A stretch of 64,000 nucleotides of DNA from Paralvinella palmiformis (GCA_025642065.1 JAODUP010000701.1:1-64000); one strand, 5' to 3'; positions 1 to 13,061 are shown, counted from the stretch's first letter. A program made the numbers and translations. Notes: generated from the letters alone by a model not told the origin.

Positions 1-47
1 GTTTTACGTGCTTCCGCTTTTTGTACGTAGCCTGCATGTAGCCGCTT

Positions 48-286
48 TCCTGTGGGCGTGACATATTTGTCGCGTACGAAAAGCGAATTAGCTGGTTCCC
101 ACAGGCTGATGAGTAGACCAGACACATACTTAGGTATACGCACACATTTATCAATATGTGGAGGTATTTAACATTTAATATTTAGATTAATGTATGTATA
201 GTTGTATTTAGATTTATGGAGGTAGGTTTCGAAGGAGGTTTAGATATGTTGATGCTCTGTGCCTGTTGCCTCTTACTATGTACCCT

Positions 287-326
<40 letters not shown>
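48..326 (+). repeat. Dispersed repeat, copy 1, ending in (CA)n
   Basis: The stretch from about 48 matches, in reverse complement, the segment at about 27105-27436. The shared blocks include GTACGAAAAGCGAATTAGCT, CAGGCTGATGAGTAGACCAG, a TTTAGATTTATG block, GGAGGT motifs and a final tract where both copies run into CA/TG repeats. It has no coding frame. It is probably a non-autonomous mobile element or SINE body whose tail seeded the microsatellite; the family is not recognised. Confidence 0.6.
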
Positions 327-329
<3 letters not shown>

Positions 330-740
330 AGAGAGAGACATTCTATGCAACCTGATGAAGACTTGAATAGGTCGAAACCGGTCGTTGCTATTGGGTTGAG
401 TCGTGTTATATCGCTGCTATTAGTATTAATCTGAATTTATTCTGATTTATGTTTATATTATTCATACATTATTCATACTGTGTATTAATATTTTATTTCT
501 CCATTTTAGGTTTAATCTTTCTTGGCCGTAGTGTTCGACACAAAGCCTGGTTTTGTTTTAATAATAGTTTCTTTTTTATATTTAGATTATCCTCTTTTGA
601 ATTATTTTAGAAATTGGTTTTTTTCTTTCATTTTTCTCTAATTTTACCGGTAATTAATTATACTTACAATTAATTTAAAAAAAAAATCAGTTTGGAGTTA
701 ATTGTTGTTTGAATGAAAGTATAACACCTGTGCCAGCGCC

Positions 741-1233
741 TTAGCTATCTTTATAAAACACACATACACATACACACACATACACACACATACACACATA
801 CATACATATACACACATACATATACATATACACACATATACATATACACACATATACATATACACACATATACATATACACACATACATATACACACATA
901 CATATACATACATATACACACATACATACATATACACACATACATACATATACACACATACATACATATACACACATACATACATATACACACACACATA
1001 CATACATATACACATACATACATACATATACACATACATACATACACATACATACACACACACACATACATATACACACATACATACATACATATACACA
1101 CATACATACATACATATACACACATACATACATACATATACACACATACATACATATACACACATACATATAACACATATACATATATACACATATACAT
1201 ACATACATACATACACATACATACATACACGTA

Positions 1234-1283
<50 letters not shown>
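741..1283. repeat. Compound CA/TA microsatellite
   Basis: Over 500 bases of degenerate (ACAC/ATAC)n repeat end in an uninterrupted (TA)n run. The long open frames through it on the minus strand translate to Tyr/Val/Cys/Met runs and are artefacts of the repeat. Confidence 0.95.
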
Positions 1284-1286
<3 letters not shown>

Positions 1287-1499
1287 AGCAAAACATGTTA
1301 ACAATAACATACAGTCAAGATTGTATACAGTCGTCTACCTGTGAGATGATATATCAGTAGCTATCTATGCCTGTCCTCTACCTGTAGCGATGAACTGGGT
1401 GAAGACAGGTAGTATGTAACTATTGGACACAGCCACCTGGTGTTGACTTCTGTCATTATGACGATGGGCGAACTATGAGTTGTTTAACATGGTGGCACC

Positions 1500-1668
1500 T
1501 CAGTTTACTATAGAAGTCACGTTCGGGGGAGAAAGACCTTACTAGTTGCCTGGTTGGACTAAAACCTCCTACTATAATGTCGCGGCCGGGATACGAACCT
1601 CCGGCCTCCCGAACAGCATGGACTATGGATACGGAAGTCCCACGCTCTTACCCACTAGTCCATAGGGG
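1500..1668 (-). mobile_element. tRNA-derived SINE-like repeat
   Basis: Read on the minus strand, the head carries a box A-like TGGACTAGTGGGTAAGAGCG and a box B-like GGTTCGTATCCC about 45 bases downstream, the spacing of a Pol III internal promoter. No proper acceptor-stem pairing is visible, so it is a SINE rather than a tRNA gene. The body beyond box B (about 1500-1570) is not recognised. Confidence 0.5.
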
Positions 1669-1675
1669 GTCTGAT

Positions 1676-2285
1676 CTATCCTTGGTATGTGTAGGGATCT
1701 CTCTGGAGAAGTGGAGTTATGATGTCTGGTAGGAATGTTGATTTCCTTATGAGCAAAGCTGCAAGGTGGCGGTCTGGAAGTTTGTGGTCTTCCGGGCGGA
1801 GATGACCTTTAAGTATTCTTCGGTGTTTCGGGTAGGCTGGGCAGTTGAGCAGATAATGTACCGGGTCGTGCACTTGTTGACAGTGCCGCCATAGTGTTAG
1901 GTGTGACGGGCAGGTGAGGATTCTTGTGTAAGTCCAAAAACGTAGTCTTCTGAGTTGGGTGTCGGCCAATCTATTGTTGAGGATATTATGTCCAACTACA
2001 GTGGTCTTCTGGTACCAATCCTTTGATACTGATGTATAGTCTGTGTAGATCGATTCCAGTCGATTAGAGATGAATTTGTCAACAAGATAGTTGAATGTGC
2101 CTGGGGTATGTTCGGCATATTCAATGACGTCTAGGCTCGTGGCTTCGTTAGCTAGTTTATCGGTTCGGTCGTTGCCCTCAAGGTTAATGTGGCTTGGAAC
2201 CCAGTGGAGTATTACTTGGATTCCACGTTGCTTGAGGGCTGATGCCGTGGTGTATATTTCTGTGATGATTTCGGGATAGGTGTGG
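1676..2285 (-). mobile_element. LINE remnant: RNase H domain and ORF2 C-terminus
   Basis: A single minus-strand frame runs through about 200 codons. It contains the RNase H signature WVPSHINLEGNDRTDKLANE, where the His, the Asp of GNDRTD and the following Ala are typical of non-LTR retrotransposon RNase H domains. Past the RNase H it has the usual His/Cys-rich C-terminus (HYLLNCPAY and CPSHLTLWRHC). The reverse-transcriptase and endonuclease parts are missing, so this is an internal or 5'-truncated fragment. It has no in-frame start of its own. Confidence 0.85.
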
Positions 2286-2456
2286 ACAGATAGTATATTT
2301 ATATCTTATATTAATATTGTGATTACGTGTCTACAAAATGCTAAAGGTGTTAGAGAAATCCCATTAGGCACCATTAATATTGGACAAACTGTCTGAAACA
2401 ATAGTGACAGCTTCTGTATAAAGATGCTCAAAGATAACCAGATATGTGTAATGGAT

Positions 2457-2579
2457 AAGAAATAAACTGATTGCTAAAGAAATAAACTGATTGCTAAAGA
2501 AATAAACTGATTGCTAAAGAAATAAACTGATTGCTAAAGAAATAAACTGATTGCTAAAGAAATAAACTGAATGCTAATG
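2457..2579. repeat. 20-bp tandem repeat, about six copies
   Basis: The unit GAAATAAACTGATTGCTAAA is repeated six times with almost no divergence, the last copy having a changed base. There are no spacers, so this is not a CRISPR-like array. Confidence 0.95.
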
Positions 2580-5150
2580 AATTTGTCATAAAGTGTTTCT
2601 CAGATTGGCCATCCTGGTGGATTTCATGATGACGTGAAATACATAATCAAAAATATTACCATCATAGCGAACCATTCAGACCTGTTATTATCATAACGTT
2701 AAACTATACTATAGTGAAGTATTTTCAAATAATACAGTCCAGCCTTTACGAAAGATGATCCCAAATCAAGAATTATTTTGTTCTCAACATGCACACATAT
2801 GTTGTATGATGATGATGATGACGAACAAAACACGTAATATATTCGCTGTGTGATGATGATAACACTCGGATTATGTCACAAATATTATATAAACGATTTT
2901 GGGAAGGAAGAATTATACTCCCTCTTCTCACCACCAGAAAAATCATGTAACAAAATAATGAAGGGGGGAGGAGGGCTTCTGATAGAAACAGAACAAGCTC
3001 CGGCTATACCAACTGGAATGATTAATTATTCACTTCCACCATTGGCAATAATAATAATAATAATAATATGGGGCTTATGAAACCAGACAGGTTGATATGT
3101 TCTATGACCCTAGAACAAAACCCAAATTTATTGACAAACTCCCGCTATTCCAGTTTCCAGCGATATGGATCACGTGGCATACTGAGATGAATGTCAATAA
3201 CTTACGCGTTTGTCTAAAAACAATGTGTTTAGATAGTTAGACTGTAGTTGTTAACAACCGTTATTACGGGCACTGCTACATCACAACATAACTTGATATG
3301 TGTGATGTTTCTTTGTCCAAAACTCGTACTTGTCTTTATATTTTCTCCTCCTCCACCATGATGGGTGATGTCATATTATTTTATCTATCTATATTTAAAA
3401 TATAATTAAAACGGGTTCTGTCTCTTTTAGCACAAACCCATTTTTACATAAAAACATAGATTTGTAGATATTACAAAATAAGCTCATTTAAATAAGTAGG
3501 TTTTAAGAATCTCACAAAATATTCCTTTACTTGCGGCACACTTTCAATTGCACCAGGGAATGTCCATTTCGCTTTATTATCGCTCATTAATCTGACTGAC
3601 TGACTGACTGACTGACTGACTGACTGACTGACTCACTCACTCACTCACTCACTCACTCACTCACCACTCACTCACTCACTCCAAACAACAACCGGTCACT
3701 AACTCACTCTCTCATCACCCGGTTATAGGTGGCTGTAATGCCCCCACCCCCTCCAACTAGAAGCCAATCTACCCAACATAACTGGCCACCATATTGTATT
3801 ATCTCTAAGACAATTCCATATCTTATCTATCACGCTACTTCAGACAATATCTTGTTGTCATGGTAACCTTCTGATTCTTCGCCTACGGAGCTCTCAGTTA
3901 TTGTCATGGAGACAGCGTTGTAAACAAGCAGATAATGAAATAGGTGCGTGTGGTCGCGCGCGCGTTTGTGTGTGCGTGCGCGCGTAACTTTTTAACATTC
4001 TGTATTGAGGCAAAGACACACAGACTCACGAATCCCGAAAGTAAACACTAGAGAATGTCGTAAAATATTGTAAATGGAAACTCTTGTTGGCAGCTAATAA
4101 AATGGGCGATATTGTGTAAGGTTAGAGTAGAACACCATCAAGTCACGGCCGCTGAGTGGTATTAGATCTTTCTCAGTATCTATTTGTCTACTACATTTAC
4201 ACGAGGAAAGATGTACAGAATTCTTATGTTGTTTATGTCCAATGTTAGGTACTATATATATATATAGTACATCTCACAAAGTAACCAATCTAATCCATAC
4301 ATATATTTATTTATTACATTGACGCATGCGTAATGGATCTGTCAGAACTTCCGTTTTCTATTCCGAAAGCAATGTCCAAACACATGGAAAAAGCTAGGAA
4401 ACAAAGACCTGATGACTGGCGAGAATGTGACAGTATGTCGTCATATTTGTAGGTAGGTAAATCAGAGGAGATATATCTTTATTCATCCATAACTGACGAA
4501 CTTATAGGATGATAACGGGTTTTGTAGAATGGCTGATTGTCTAATTATAAGTTATATCCCCCCCCTCACCACCCCCGGGAAATGTCATAACAACCTAGGT
4601 GAAATATATACAAATAGGCCGCTTAGATATAATCAGTATAGGGTTCAAGTGTGATGATGATGATGATGTCACTGATTAAGATAATGATGATTTTAATGAC
4701 GAACTAATAATAAACACTAGTTAATTACACGCTGCTGCTGCTGCTGATGATAATACAACGAATATTAAATATAAATAATGAATATGATTTTGTTCTTGTT
4801 ATTGTTGATGATGATGACGATAATAATAATAAATGTAGCTTTAATCAATGTAAACAATGCTAAATTCGAACAATAAAATCAATTATAGCATCATCACTCA
4901 GGTTACTAACGTTGTCTTCCCGAACATTTGATTGGTAACGGAAATGTAATTAGAGATTTTCCGGAAGTAGCTTTCGGAGAAGGAATTATGGGTAGAAGAT
5001 GTAATTAAAAGGAAAAGAAGTCGAGGGTTTTAGGTTTTTCTCTTCCTCTTAGGAACATTAAGATATGCCAATGTTGGTTTTTGTATGTCCCTGGATGCGG
5101 TATTTGTATATTCTACAAATATATCTGCCTTTCATTCATTAAAGGTTTAC
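2580..5150. other. Non-coding, no gene recognised
   Basis: AT-rich sequence with short (GAT)n, (AAT)n and (GCT)n tracts and a TATA palindrome near 4253-4266. I see no exon with coding character, no transposase or RT motif and no tRNA-like sequence. Confidence 0.6.
3593..3690. repeat. (TGAC)n-(TCAC)n microsatellite
   Basis: A run of TGAC units switches by one base to TCAC units, with one broken unit near 3663. Confidence 0.95.
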
Positions 5151-5154
5151 GTAA

Positions 5155-5281
5155 CTCACACATACATACACACACACGCGCGCGCGCGCGCACGCACGCA
5201 CACGCACACATATGCACACACACATGCACGCACTCTCTCTGTGTCGTGTGTCGTGTGTCTGTCTGTCTGTCTGTCTGTCTG
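5155..5281. repeat. CA/CG/TCTG compound microsatellite
   Basis: Alternating purine-pyrimidine CA and CG tracts pass into (GTCT)n. The overlapping open frames are repeat artefacts. Confidence 0.9.
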
Positions 5282-5761
5282 TAAAAACTTTGGTTGGTAT
5301 AGAATCAAACATCTCGAGCATTATTTTCACTTCATTTTCTGTCACATCATCTGATTCAGAGAAGCGGAAATCAGCTGAAATCTGACCGGTGCCTAAGACA
5401 AATGTCAGACATTCCTATAACTCAATCCAATATGGCCGCTGGTATCCTACATAAGAGGTGAAGGTCATGTGACTACCATCATGTCAGCAGACGACTATGA
5501 TACACCAGTAGGGTCAAAGTAAATGTGTTGGTATAAATCTGCCCAGATCATAAAATATTTTACAATCTTTATATTTATAAACAGAGATTTTGCCCAGTTC
5601 TTGATGTATTTGTATAATGTATGGCGACTTCAGATTAGTTAGGGGATACTTCTAAGTGACACTTTTTCTTAGACGTACATTATTTTGTTAAGTTCATCGA
5701 AATATATTTTGTTTCCAATTGTAATTATCTCTGTGTGTGTGTGTTTCTTTATATCATATAT

Positions 5762-5762
5762 A

Positions 5763-5840
<78 letters not shown>

Positions 5841-5900
5841 ATATATATATATTTTGTTTGTTTGTTTAATCTTGTTTATTATTATTATTATTATTATTAT
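5762..5900. repeat. (TA)n followed by (TTA)n
   Basis: About 75 bases of TA repeat, then TTTG and TTA tracts. No coding content. Confidence 0.95.
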
Positions 5901-6495
5901 AATACACAAACACCGCGTATTTATCATATAACCGTACAAGTGTCACATATGTATTAGACAACGACACAGCGTATATGTCACATTAACATAACTTTCTAAA
6001 CACCACGTGAGCGCCACAACCATATCAACAATACCTAGGCTACATACCGCATTGTACCACACACGCCCCGTATATAACATCAAGCAATAGAAACACTACC
6101 TATATACCACATAAACACTATGTATATACCTCATAATAATATAAATATATAATATTATGTATACAACCATATAAAACACTATGTATAAAGCGCAGAACTA
6201 CCTACAAACAAAACTGGTATATACCACATAAATACTACTTGGTTGAATGCCTGAACTTTACAGACAGTAGGCTCAATGCCATAAAGACCAGTCTTAACAC
6301 CTCAGCGTGGAAAGAGGATTATGGTAAATAGAATATTTATTAATGTGGAAACAAAATGGAGGCGAAAGGGTCATGTGATCAGTTGATAGAATACGCCTCA
6401 TTGGCCAATACATGAAGAGAACGCATGTTATATCACAGAACTATGATCGACGCGCGTCTGTGGTGACTGAGTTGTTTCAATCTGTAAATACTTTC

Positions 6496-6534
<39 letters not shown>

Positions 6535-7560
6535 GAAATAATAGAATAATTGCTTGCTTGTGTGTGTGTGTGTGTGTGGTGCATAATCTCGGCGTCATGA
6601 ATGACGAATGTTCCAGAGGAAAGAGTGTAATAATATATCTATCAGAGGCAAAGCTCAACCCATCAACAACGTTTTCTTATTTTCTTATTCAAATCTGCAA
6701 CATGCTTTCTTCAAAGATAAAACCGTCATCGTATCCGTTTGGGAACAACGAACCTTGCCGACAGATAACGACTTACCTAGGCATCGATCTCGTCTACAAT
6801 CTGGCTCGCCGTCAATCATGTGACCCGGAAATTACATTCAGAAACAATAATATCTCGGTGAAGGTACAACGACGAGGCGTGACCACGAATTAATGTGTTA
6901 TAATGTCAAACGGGCCACATGGGCTGACAATAACTGGGCATTGTGTTTAAGACTGATACAATTGTTGTGTGCTCAGCTTAACGACCAGATGTCAGCTTGA
7001 TAGCTCTGTGAGATGGGTATTTCGTGTCTGTGTTAAAGCATCTACTATATTCGCGCACTATCACATCAGTAGCAATCGTTGGAACTGTAATATGTTTTGA
7101 TAGCAACCATTGGCCGGCAAGAATATCAGTAGCAAACTGAACATACAGACGTGTGCACACAATTACACATATACTATAGACATATAGATTGATAGTTAGA
7201 TAATATAGATAGATAGATAGATAGATGGATAGATACTGTAGATCGGCAAATGTTGACGAACGTTTTTATTTGGCGAACTGCCAAAAATAGGCAATTTAAA
7301 ACGATCGTCAATATTTGCCAATCATACGATCTACAAAAATAACAGACCATCATAAATCTCGTCGAAAGCTCACAGTTATTGAGGTGTGTATTATTGTTCT
7401 CTATAATGTGAGTTTGTTTAGACAAAAAAATTTAATATATATATATATATAACAATTAAATTGAACGTTGATCACTAAACTATTTATATTTAGTATTACA
7501 AATGTTTAAACGTTGCCATCTTGTCCAGATTGTCAGTTCACAAACTTAATATGTCGCCAT
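5900..7560. other. Non-coding; degenerate ACCACATAAACACTATGTAT repeats
   Basis: From about 6000 to 6240 there are loosely repeated phrases of the type TATATACCACATAAACACTA. (CA)n at about 6500-6530 and (GT)n at 6560-6578 follow. The open frame at 6558-6893 begins inside the GT run and resembles no family I know; I see no splice-bounded coding exon. Confidence 0.5.
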
Positions 7561-7571
7561 CATTCGCTCAC

Positions 7572-7573
<2 letters not shown>

Positions 7574-7635
<62 letters not shown>

Positions 7636-7656
7636 AAAGAAAAGAGAGAGAGAGAG
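7574..7656. repeat. (TA)n and (GA)n microsatellite
   Basis: A pure TA run of about 58 bases followed by a short GA run. Confidence 0.95.
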
Positions 7657-7807
7657 TTCTTCTAGTGTCTTACAAAGTCGTAACATTCTTAAACCAACTA
7701 AGAATCCCTTCAATTCCGGCGCCTACAGACCGATAATGCTCTAAAATAACAGCTTCCGGTGCCCAGGAATTGTCTTTGTTTTTGTTCTTCTCCGAGCAAT
7801 CGTCAAT

Positions 7808-8112
7808 TTGTCGAACTTCCTTCCTTCCTCCAGTCACACGATCAGATGCCTCAATCCGAACGTTAATTGTGTTCCCTCAACCGGAAGACCGGCTAGCGTC
7901 ACTTCATTAAGAGTGTCAGAGGACGTGCTAACTCGGACTAATCCTCACCGAAGTCGGGAAGAAGGGAAACTCGTAGCTTCTGATTGTGAGTGGGTGGCGA
8001 AGTGGGAGAGTCTGTCGACGAGTGGGAAGACGAGAGGCGAGCACATCTGGAAGACGTTGGCCAAGTCTGAGGGCGACAAGATGGCGGACGGGAAGGCTTT
8101 TTGCTCTGAGAT
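7808..8112 (+). other. Possible coding exon, unidentified
   Basis: A GC-richer island in AT-rich surroundings stays open on the plus strand for over 300 bases with varied, charged amino-acid composition (for example EEGKLVASDCEWVAKWESLS and KTLAKSEGDKMADGKAF). It reaches a donor-like GAGATA|GTGAGT at about 8112. I do not recognise the peptide and see no acceptor or partner exon. It could be a real exon, a CpG-rich promoter fragment or chance. Confidence 0.25.
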
Positions 8113-8204
8113 AGTGAGTGTAGTATGTCTATTTAGGTACCGATTGCGGGTAGGACATGGCTCGACAACCGCATCGCTCCAGCCTGGATACAGCCTAGGT
8201 ACAG

Positions 8205-8560
8205 CTTGACGATAAACTGGCTACAACATGAAGACATCCTTGGTACAGATTTGTTCCATATTTACTGCAGATCGGGTTCGATTTGACTCCGCCCTCAGTT
8301 AGAGCCTGACTACGGTCCAACTACAGCCTGTGAACGGTTTGGCTGAGACCAACTACGGCCTGGATATAGTTTGGATTCACTATGACAGCAATCCGAAGAC
8401 AGCCCGAGCTGAGTCTCGCTACAGCCTACGTAGAATCTAACCACAGCCTCACTGCAATCTGACTACTTACTCACTACAGCCAGTTTACAGCGCCACTACA
8501 AACTCGACTACAGCCTGACTACAGCCTCAGTACAGCCTGACAACTGACTACAGCTTCACA
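8205..8560. repeat. Degenerate minisatellite, core CTACAGCCTGA
   Basis: Variants of CTACAGCCTGA recur every 10-25 bases, best preserved at 8440-8550. Spacing and sequence drift suggest an old array. No frame is kept open. Confidence 0.75.
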
Positions 8561-8958
8561 GCACCTCCCCCTCACATTTACCTTCTGTCGTTAATTATCT
8601 CAGATGGCAAAGTTCTTATGGATACAAAATCCTCACTAAAGCGTCATCTCTCTCTGATGGTTGAGGACATATTCGAGGACAATGAGGACAATAGCCCAGC
8701 CTCTAATACTCGTCAGATGACTTCTGGAGACATTCTTCCTCATCATTTATAAGTATCCTGATATTGGTATAGAGAGATGTCACGATGTCAGTGTTAGTGA
8801 GACAGTAGTTCTCATATATTGTCTGTTGTCTCTATCTCATGGATGTTTGACTGATGATATGATGATAGCATCCCAATGAGGAGGGTTAGATCAGGTTAGA
8901 GGTAAGTGTAACTAAGAGCTATACGGAAGGAAGGATTTGTCTATGTTGTTTGTTCGGG

Positions 8959-8961
<3 letters not shown>

Positions 8962-9011
<50 letters not shown>
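8962..9011. repeat. (GT)n microsatellite
   Basis: An uninterrupted run of about 25 GT units. Confidence 0.95.
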
Positions 9012-9016
<5 letters not shown>

Positions 9017-9960
9017 TGTACACAATCTTTGGGGGCATTTTTCAAATACGTAACGATAATGTAGTTGAATCTTGATCCCCCAAAACGGTGATAAAATGAT
9101 CGTAACATAACCCCCCCCCCACAAACAGGAAGTCTAACGGTACTTTATGAAATACTGATAACTAATATATCTGACAGTCTAACAGTATATTGTGTCACGA
9201 ACACAAAGGGCTATGTTTGATATGACTTGCTGGGAAACAATATCTTTTATATATGCATGTGTGTGTTTGCGTGTGCGTTCGCGCGTGTTTTATGTGTTAA
9301 TGTTTCAGTGTATATGTAGTTAAGCGTGTTTCTGTATTCGGATCCGTTTTTAATGCGTAAACTATATGTCACGCGGTCGATAGCTCGAATCCCAATGTTA
9401 CTTGTGTATGTCCGGGGTGTTTCATTCATCATATACGATCACCCCATTTGCTACCTAACCGCCCATCGACGATACATCCTAGATGTGGCCAGCGACGAAG
9501 TTAAACGAAAGAAAAACTGAAATTCCATCAGCTATCAACATCTGTGTAAATATTGTAATAGATTAGGTATGGATCCAGTCGCAACCTAGCAGCATGAATA
9601 CCCCCCCACCTCCTCCACTCTCGGGTATTCGTCCCAATCAACTCATTTAATATAGTCAAAATTCAACGGAAGTTATGTAACATAAAACATTTTGCTTTAA
9701 CACCCCTCGTCATAACCAATTTAGATAATGATATAATAACTTTGATTTAAAAACATATTTATGATGGACCGATATTTTGTTTATGTCTATAGACCTATAA
9801 CTTGTTAATGTTCGTCGATCTCTAATTTACTAATCTGAATTTTATTCGTTCAAGTTCGGTTAATTTTCGCCACCTTATAAATTCCCTTTCCTTTTTAAAT
9901 TTCCTTTTTCTTTTAAATTCCCGCCACCACGTGTTTCCTATTAACTTATAGTATTGCTCT

Positions 9961-10072
9961 ATATCTGAATGGTGTTTCATCTTTGACTTCGCTTCATTAC
10001 CTTTGGAGGTCGCTCGGCCCATTTAGCTTAACATGTGCACAAAAGTGGCCGTAAAATATCAATCATCATCTT
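9961..10072 (+). mobile_element. SINE-A copy, 5' truncated
   Basis: Contains the body and 3' end of the family seen complete at 46245-46424: ATCTGAAnGGTGTTTCATCT, CGCTTCATTACCTTTGGAGG, a CCCATTTAGC block and the terminal GTGGCCGTAAAATATCAATC. The tRNA-like head is missing. Confidence 0.85.
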
Positions 10073-10121
10073 ATCAAGTTACTAATACAGTGTGTAATAC
10101 ATCATCTACCTGTATATGTCA

Positions 10122-10456
10122 AGCCGTGATAGCGCAGTTAGTTAGAGCGTAGGACTCGTAGCCGAGTGGTCGCGGGTTCGATGCTCCGTGAGTTGCAATG
10201 CTGTCATGTAGCGACTGCTTCACTCATCCATAAAATGAGTACCTGACAGGACGCTATGGCTATGTGTTTGAGTAATGCTTTGCGCTTATAATGGTAGCAT
10301 GCGTTGTATACTCCATTGGGAGTTGAGATGTGTGCTGGGTGGAAACAGGTTTGAGTTAGGCATAATAATATTGTAAATAATATTATAAAACACCTTAGAG
10401 CAGCTTCTAGCTGAATAGGGCGCTATATAAATATCATATTATTATTATTATTATAT
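10122..10456 (+). mobile_element. tRNA-derived SINE-B with LINE-type 3' tail
   Basis: The head has a box A-like TAGCGCAGTTAGTTAGAGCG and a box B-like GGGTTCGATGC. A body of about 190 bases follows. The 3' end reads CACCTTAGAGCAGC..GGGCGCTATATAAAT and then (ATT)n. That tail resembles the end of the LINE at 11398-12540, so the SINE probably borrows that family's reverse transcriptase. No acceptor stem can be folded, so it is not a functional tRNA gene. Confidence 0.8.
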
Positions 10457-10794
10457 ATAACTGTAAGTTTATAGTAAGCTTAGGACCGTTTAGTTATCAA
10501 TTATATTTCATGTTATGTTAGTGCCTTTTGGGGAGGGGAGGAGGGGGGGGGGTTGTGGCACTTCGGATTGTGGGATTTGTATTTCTTCGGTAGAATCATT
10601 GAGTACTTTAGATGGCTCGGTGTGAAACTGGTCGAATGTGACACCTGCAATGGATAAGCTGCGAGATCTTGAGATCATGAGATAATTGGGCCGACACGTT
10701 TTAATGATAGCTGAAACATCCAACAGACGCGAATAAGAATGAGATTCAACCACACGAACTGGAAATCTCACCATTAGAACAACAATTAAAACGT

Positions 10795-10829
<35 letters not shown>

Positions 10830-11397
10830 ATAATAATAATAAAATTGAAATACATGTACACACAATTAGTAGGCCTTCATTTAAGTTATTTGTATTCGCC
10901 ACAAACGACAGTAAGTGGTTGAACTTATCTTAATATTCTAGTTTTAAATATAACAATCACTAAATTATAAATGTATTTCCTTTATCAAGTAATAAACATC
11001 CGCTAGGTGGCTCGGTGATAATCTAGAAAACAAACTGTCAGGTTGTTACATAAGTCGTACCTATTTACGGCATTGTATAGAACAGTTTATGGTGCTAAAT
11101 ACAACATTTACTTTTGTGTAAATGATATTCACAGGATTCTAGTATTTGGCTGTGCAATTTTTCAGAAATATTACTTTCCTTTATTTTATGGACTCTGAGT
11201 TTTCCCAACCCCTGTACTAGGTGCTTGGTAGGTCTAAATATCTAACAATCACATTATGTCGTGTAAGAGACAAAGAATAGTAGCCTTGACAGCTGGGTTA
11301 GGTGACAGCTGTCCCCATCAACAACAAAAACCCATCTAAATAATTGTGAGCTTACAGACTTATGCTATGTTTATATATTTGTGGTATATATAGTTTG

Positions 11398-12489
11398 GAG
11401 ATGCAGCCGCCCTCGGGGGAGAGTTCAGTTCTTGGTCCTCTGGTTTTCACAATGTATACCCGTCCTCTTTGAATCATTGCGCAGCGATATGGGGTTAAAT
11501 ATCACTTGTATGCTGATGACACACAGCTGTATATATCACTGGATCCTGACAATGAGTTAAATTTCTCCTCTTCCTTGAAGAATTTAGAACATTGTATTGC
11601 CGATATTCGGCTATGGATGACTCAAAATCTTCTAAAACTAAATGATAATAAAACAAATATTTTATATTTGGCAACACCACATTGTGTTAAATCCCTAAAG
11701 ACACCAGCATTACAGATGGGTGCATCTTCGATTACCCCTAATGGGTCAGTAAAGAATCTAGGGGTTATTTTTGACCAATGTATTAACATCCATGAACATG
11801 TCACATCAGTATGCCGAGCTGCCTACTACCATCTTAAGAACATCCACTGTTTAAAAGCATTCTTGACACAAGAATCACTTGTAACTCTAGTTCATGCCTT
11901 TGTTACATCTCGTATAGACTATTGTAACTCCCTGTTATATGGCATATCTGATTATAACATTAATTGCCTCAGCGAATTCAGAATAGTGCAGCTCGCATTG
12001 TAACAAATACTAGAAAATATGATCATATCACCCCAATTCTTCAAAAACTACATTGGCTACCTGTTAGACAGAGTATCCATTTCAAGATTATGTTAATAAC
12101 TTATAAATCTATTAATGATATGGCACCAGAATACCTGTGTGAACTGGTTTCAATTAGAAAGTCATCCCGAAAACTCAGGTCATCCAGTCAGATACTATTG
12201 CAGGTGCTAGTGTCTCGGCTCAAGTCATATGGTGATTGTGCGTTTAGTGTTGCAGCCCCCACTTTGTGGAATAAGTTGCTGGCAAATATTAGAAATGCGT
12301 CGTCTCTTGGAAATTTTAAGTCTCTTCTAAAAACACATTATTTAAGGTCGCTTTCACAGATAAATAATTATTATCTTTTAAATCATTACAGGGTTTTTAA
12401 AGACATTATTTGGGGTATTATTATATTACATATTATTTGTACAGCGCCTTTGAATGGCTCATGCTAGTAAGGGCGCTTTATTAAATATA

Positions 12490-12540
<51 letters not shown>
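11398..12540 (+). mobile_element. LINE remnant with reverse transcriptase, CR1/L2/Jockey-like
   Basis: A 5'-truncated ORF2. Near 11430 is a decayed form of the SVLGPLVFT segment, then YADDTQLY at about 11505, the catalytic YxDD motif of reverse transcriptase. Thumb and C-terminal signatures follow: LVHAFVTSRIDYCNSLLYG, QNSAARIVTNTRKYDHITP and LQKLHWLPVR. The frame is broken near 11470 and again near 11965-12000, so it is dead. The 3' end has the family-typical GCGCCTTTGAATGGC..GGGCGCTTTATTAAAT followed by (ATT)n to about 12540. I assign it to the CR1/L2/Jockey group from the motif wording, not from a tree. Confidence 0.9.
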
Positions 12541-12542
<2 letters not shown>

Positions 12543-12785
12543 GCTGAAAATATTATATACCCAAGACAAGACGTCGGCTGTCACGTGGTGTGTTCGTAGT
12601 ACTGTTTTAGATATCCATCTTATTGATGTTTGTGATAAATAATAATTACTTTAAATAAATATAAATACAACAGCTTGATATAACCATCCTCATTTATAAG
12701 CCATAAACAATAACTGTAATAAAACATATAATAATAATTGTTATTGTTATTATTAATCTAAATAACATTTAGGGTGATATTGGTA

Positions 12786-12787
<2 letters not shown>

Positions 12788-12831
<44 letters not shown>

Positions 12832-12950
12832 CGACAACCATGCAAGAAACAACAACGACGACAAAAAAACACAACTACAACGAAAATAACCACCACAACA
12901 ACAATAACATAATAATAACATAATAATAACAGTAATAATAATAATAGCAA
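12788..12950. repeat. (GAT)n and CAA/AAT-rich simple repeat
   Basis: A GAT run followed by degenerate ACAACA and AATAAT tracts. Histidine or leucine runs in the open frames are artefacts. Confidence 0.9.
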
Positions 12951-13061
12951 ATTGTGTTTAGTATCTAACCTTACAGGTGTTTTATGCAAGATACAAACAA
13001 ACTAATTAATAATATTTAGGATAATTGGTCCAGAAATCGCTAATTTCTTCTTCGTTTGCAT

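Noticed and set aside
698..1310. Three overlapping minus-strand frames of 174-189 codons
   Set aside because: They read only Tyr/Val/Cys/Met runs through a CA/TA microsatellite.
2457..2579. Regular 20-bp direct repeats as a possible CRISPR-like array
   Set aside because: Units abut with no spacers and the window is animal DNA; it is a simple minisatellite.
6558..6893. 111-codon plus-strand frame
   Set aside because: Starts in a GT repeat, has no recognisable motif and no splice-bounded structure.
10125..10195. tRNA gene
   Set aside because: Box A and B are present but no seven-base acceptor stem pairs, and the sequence continues into a SINE body and a LINE-type tail.
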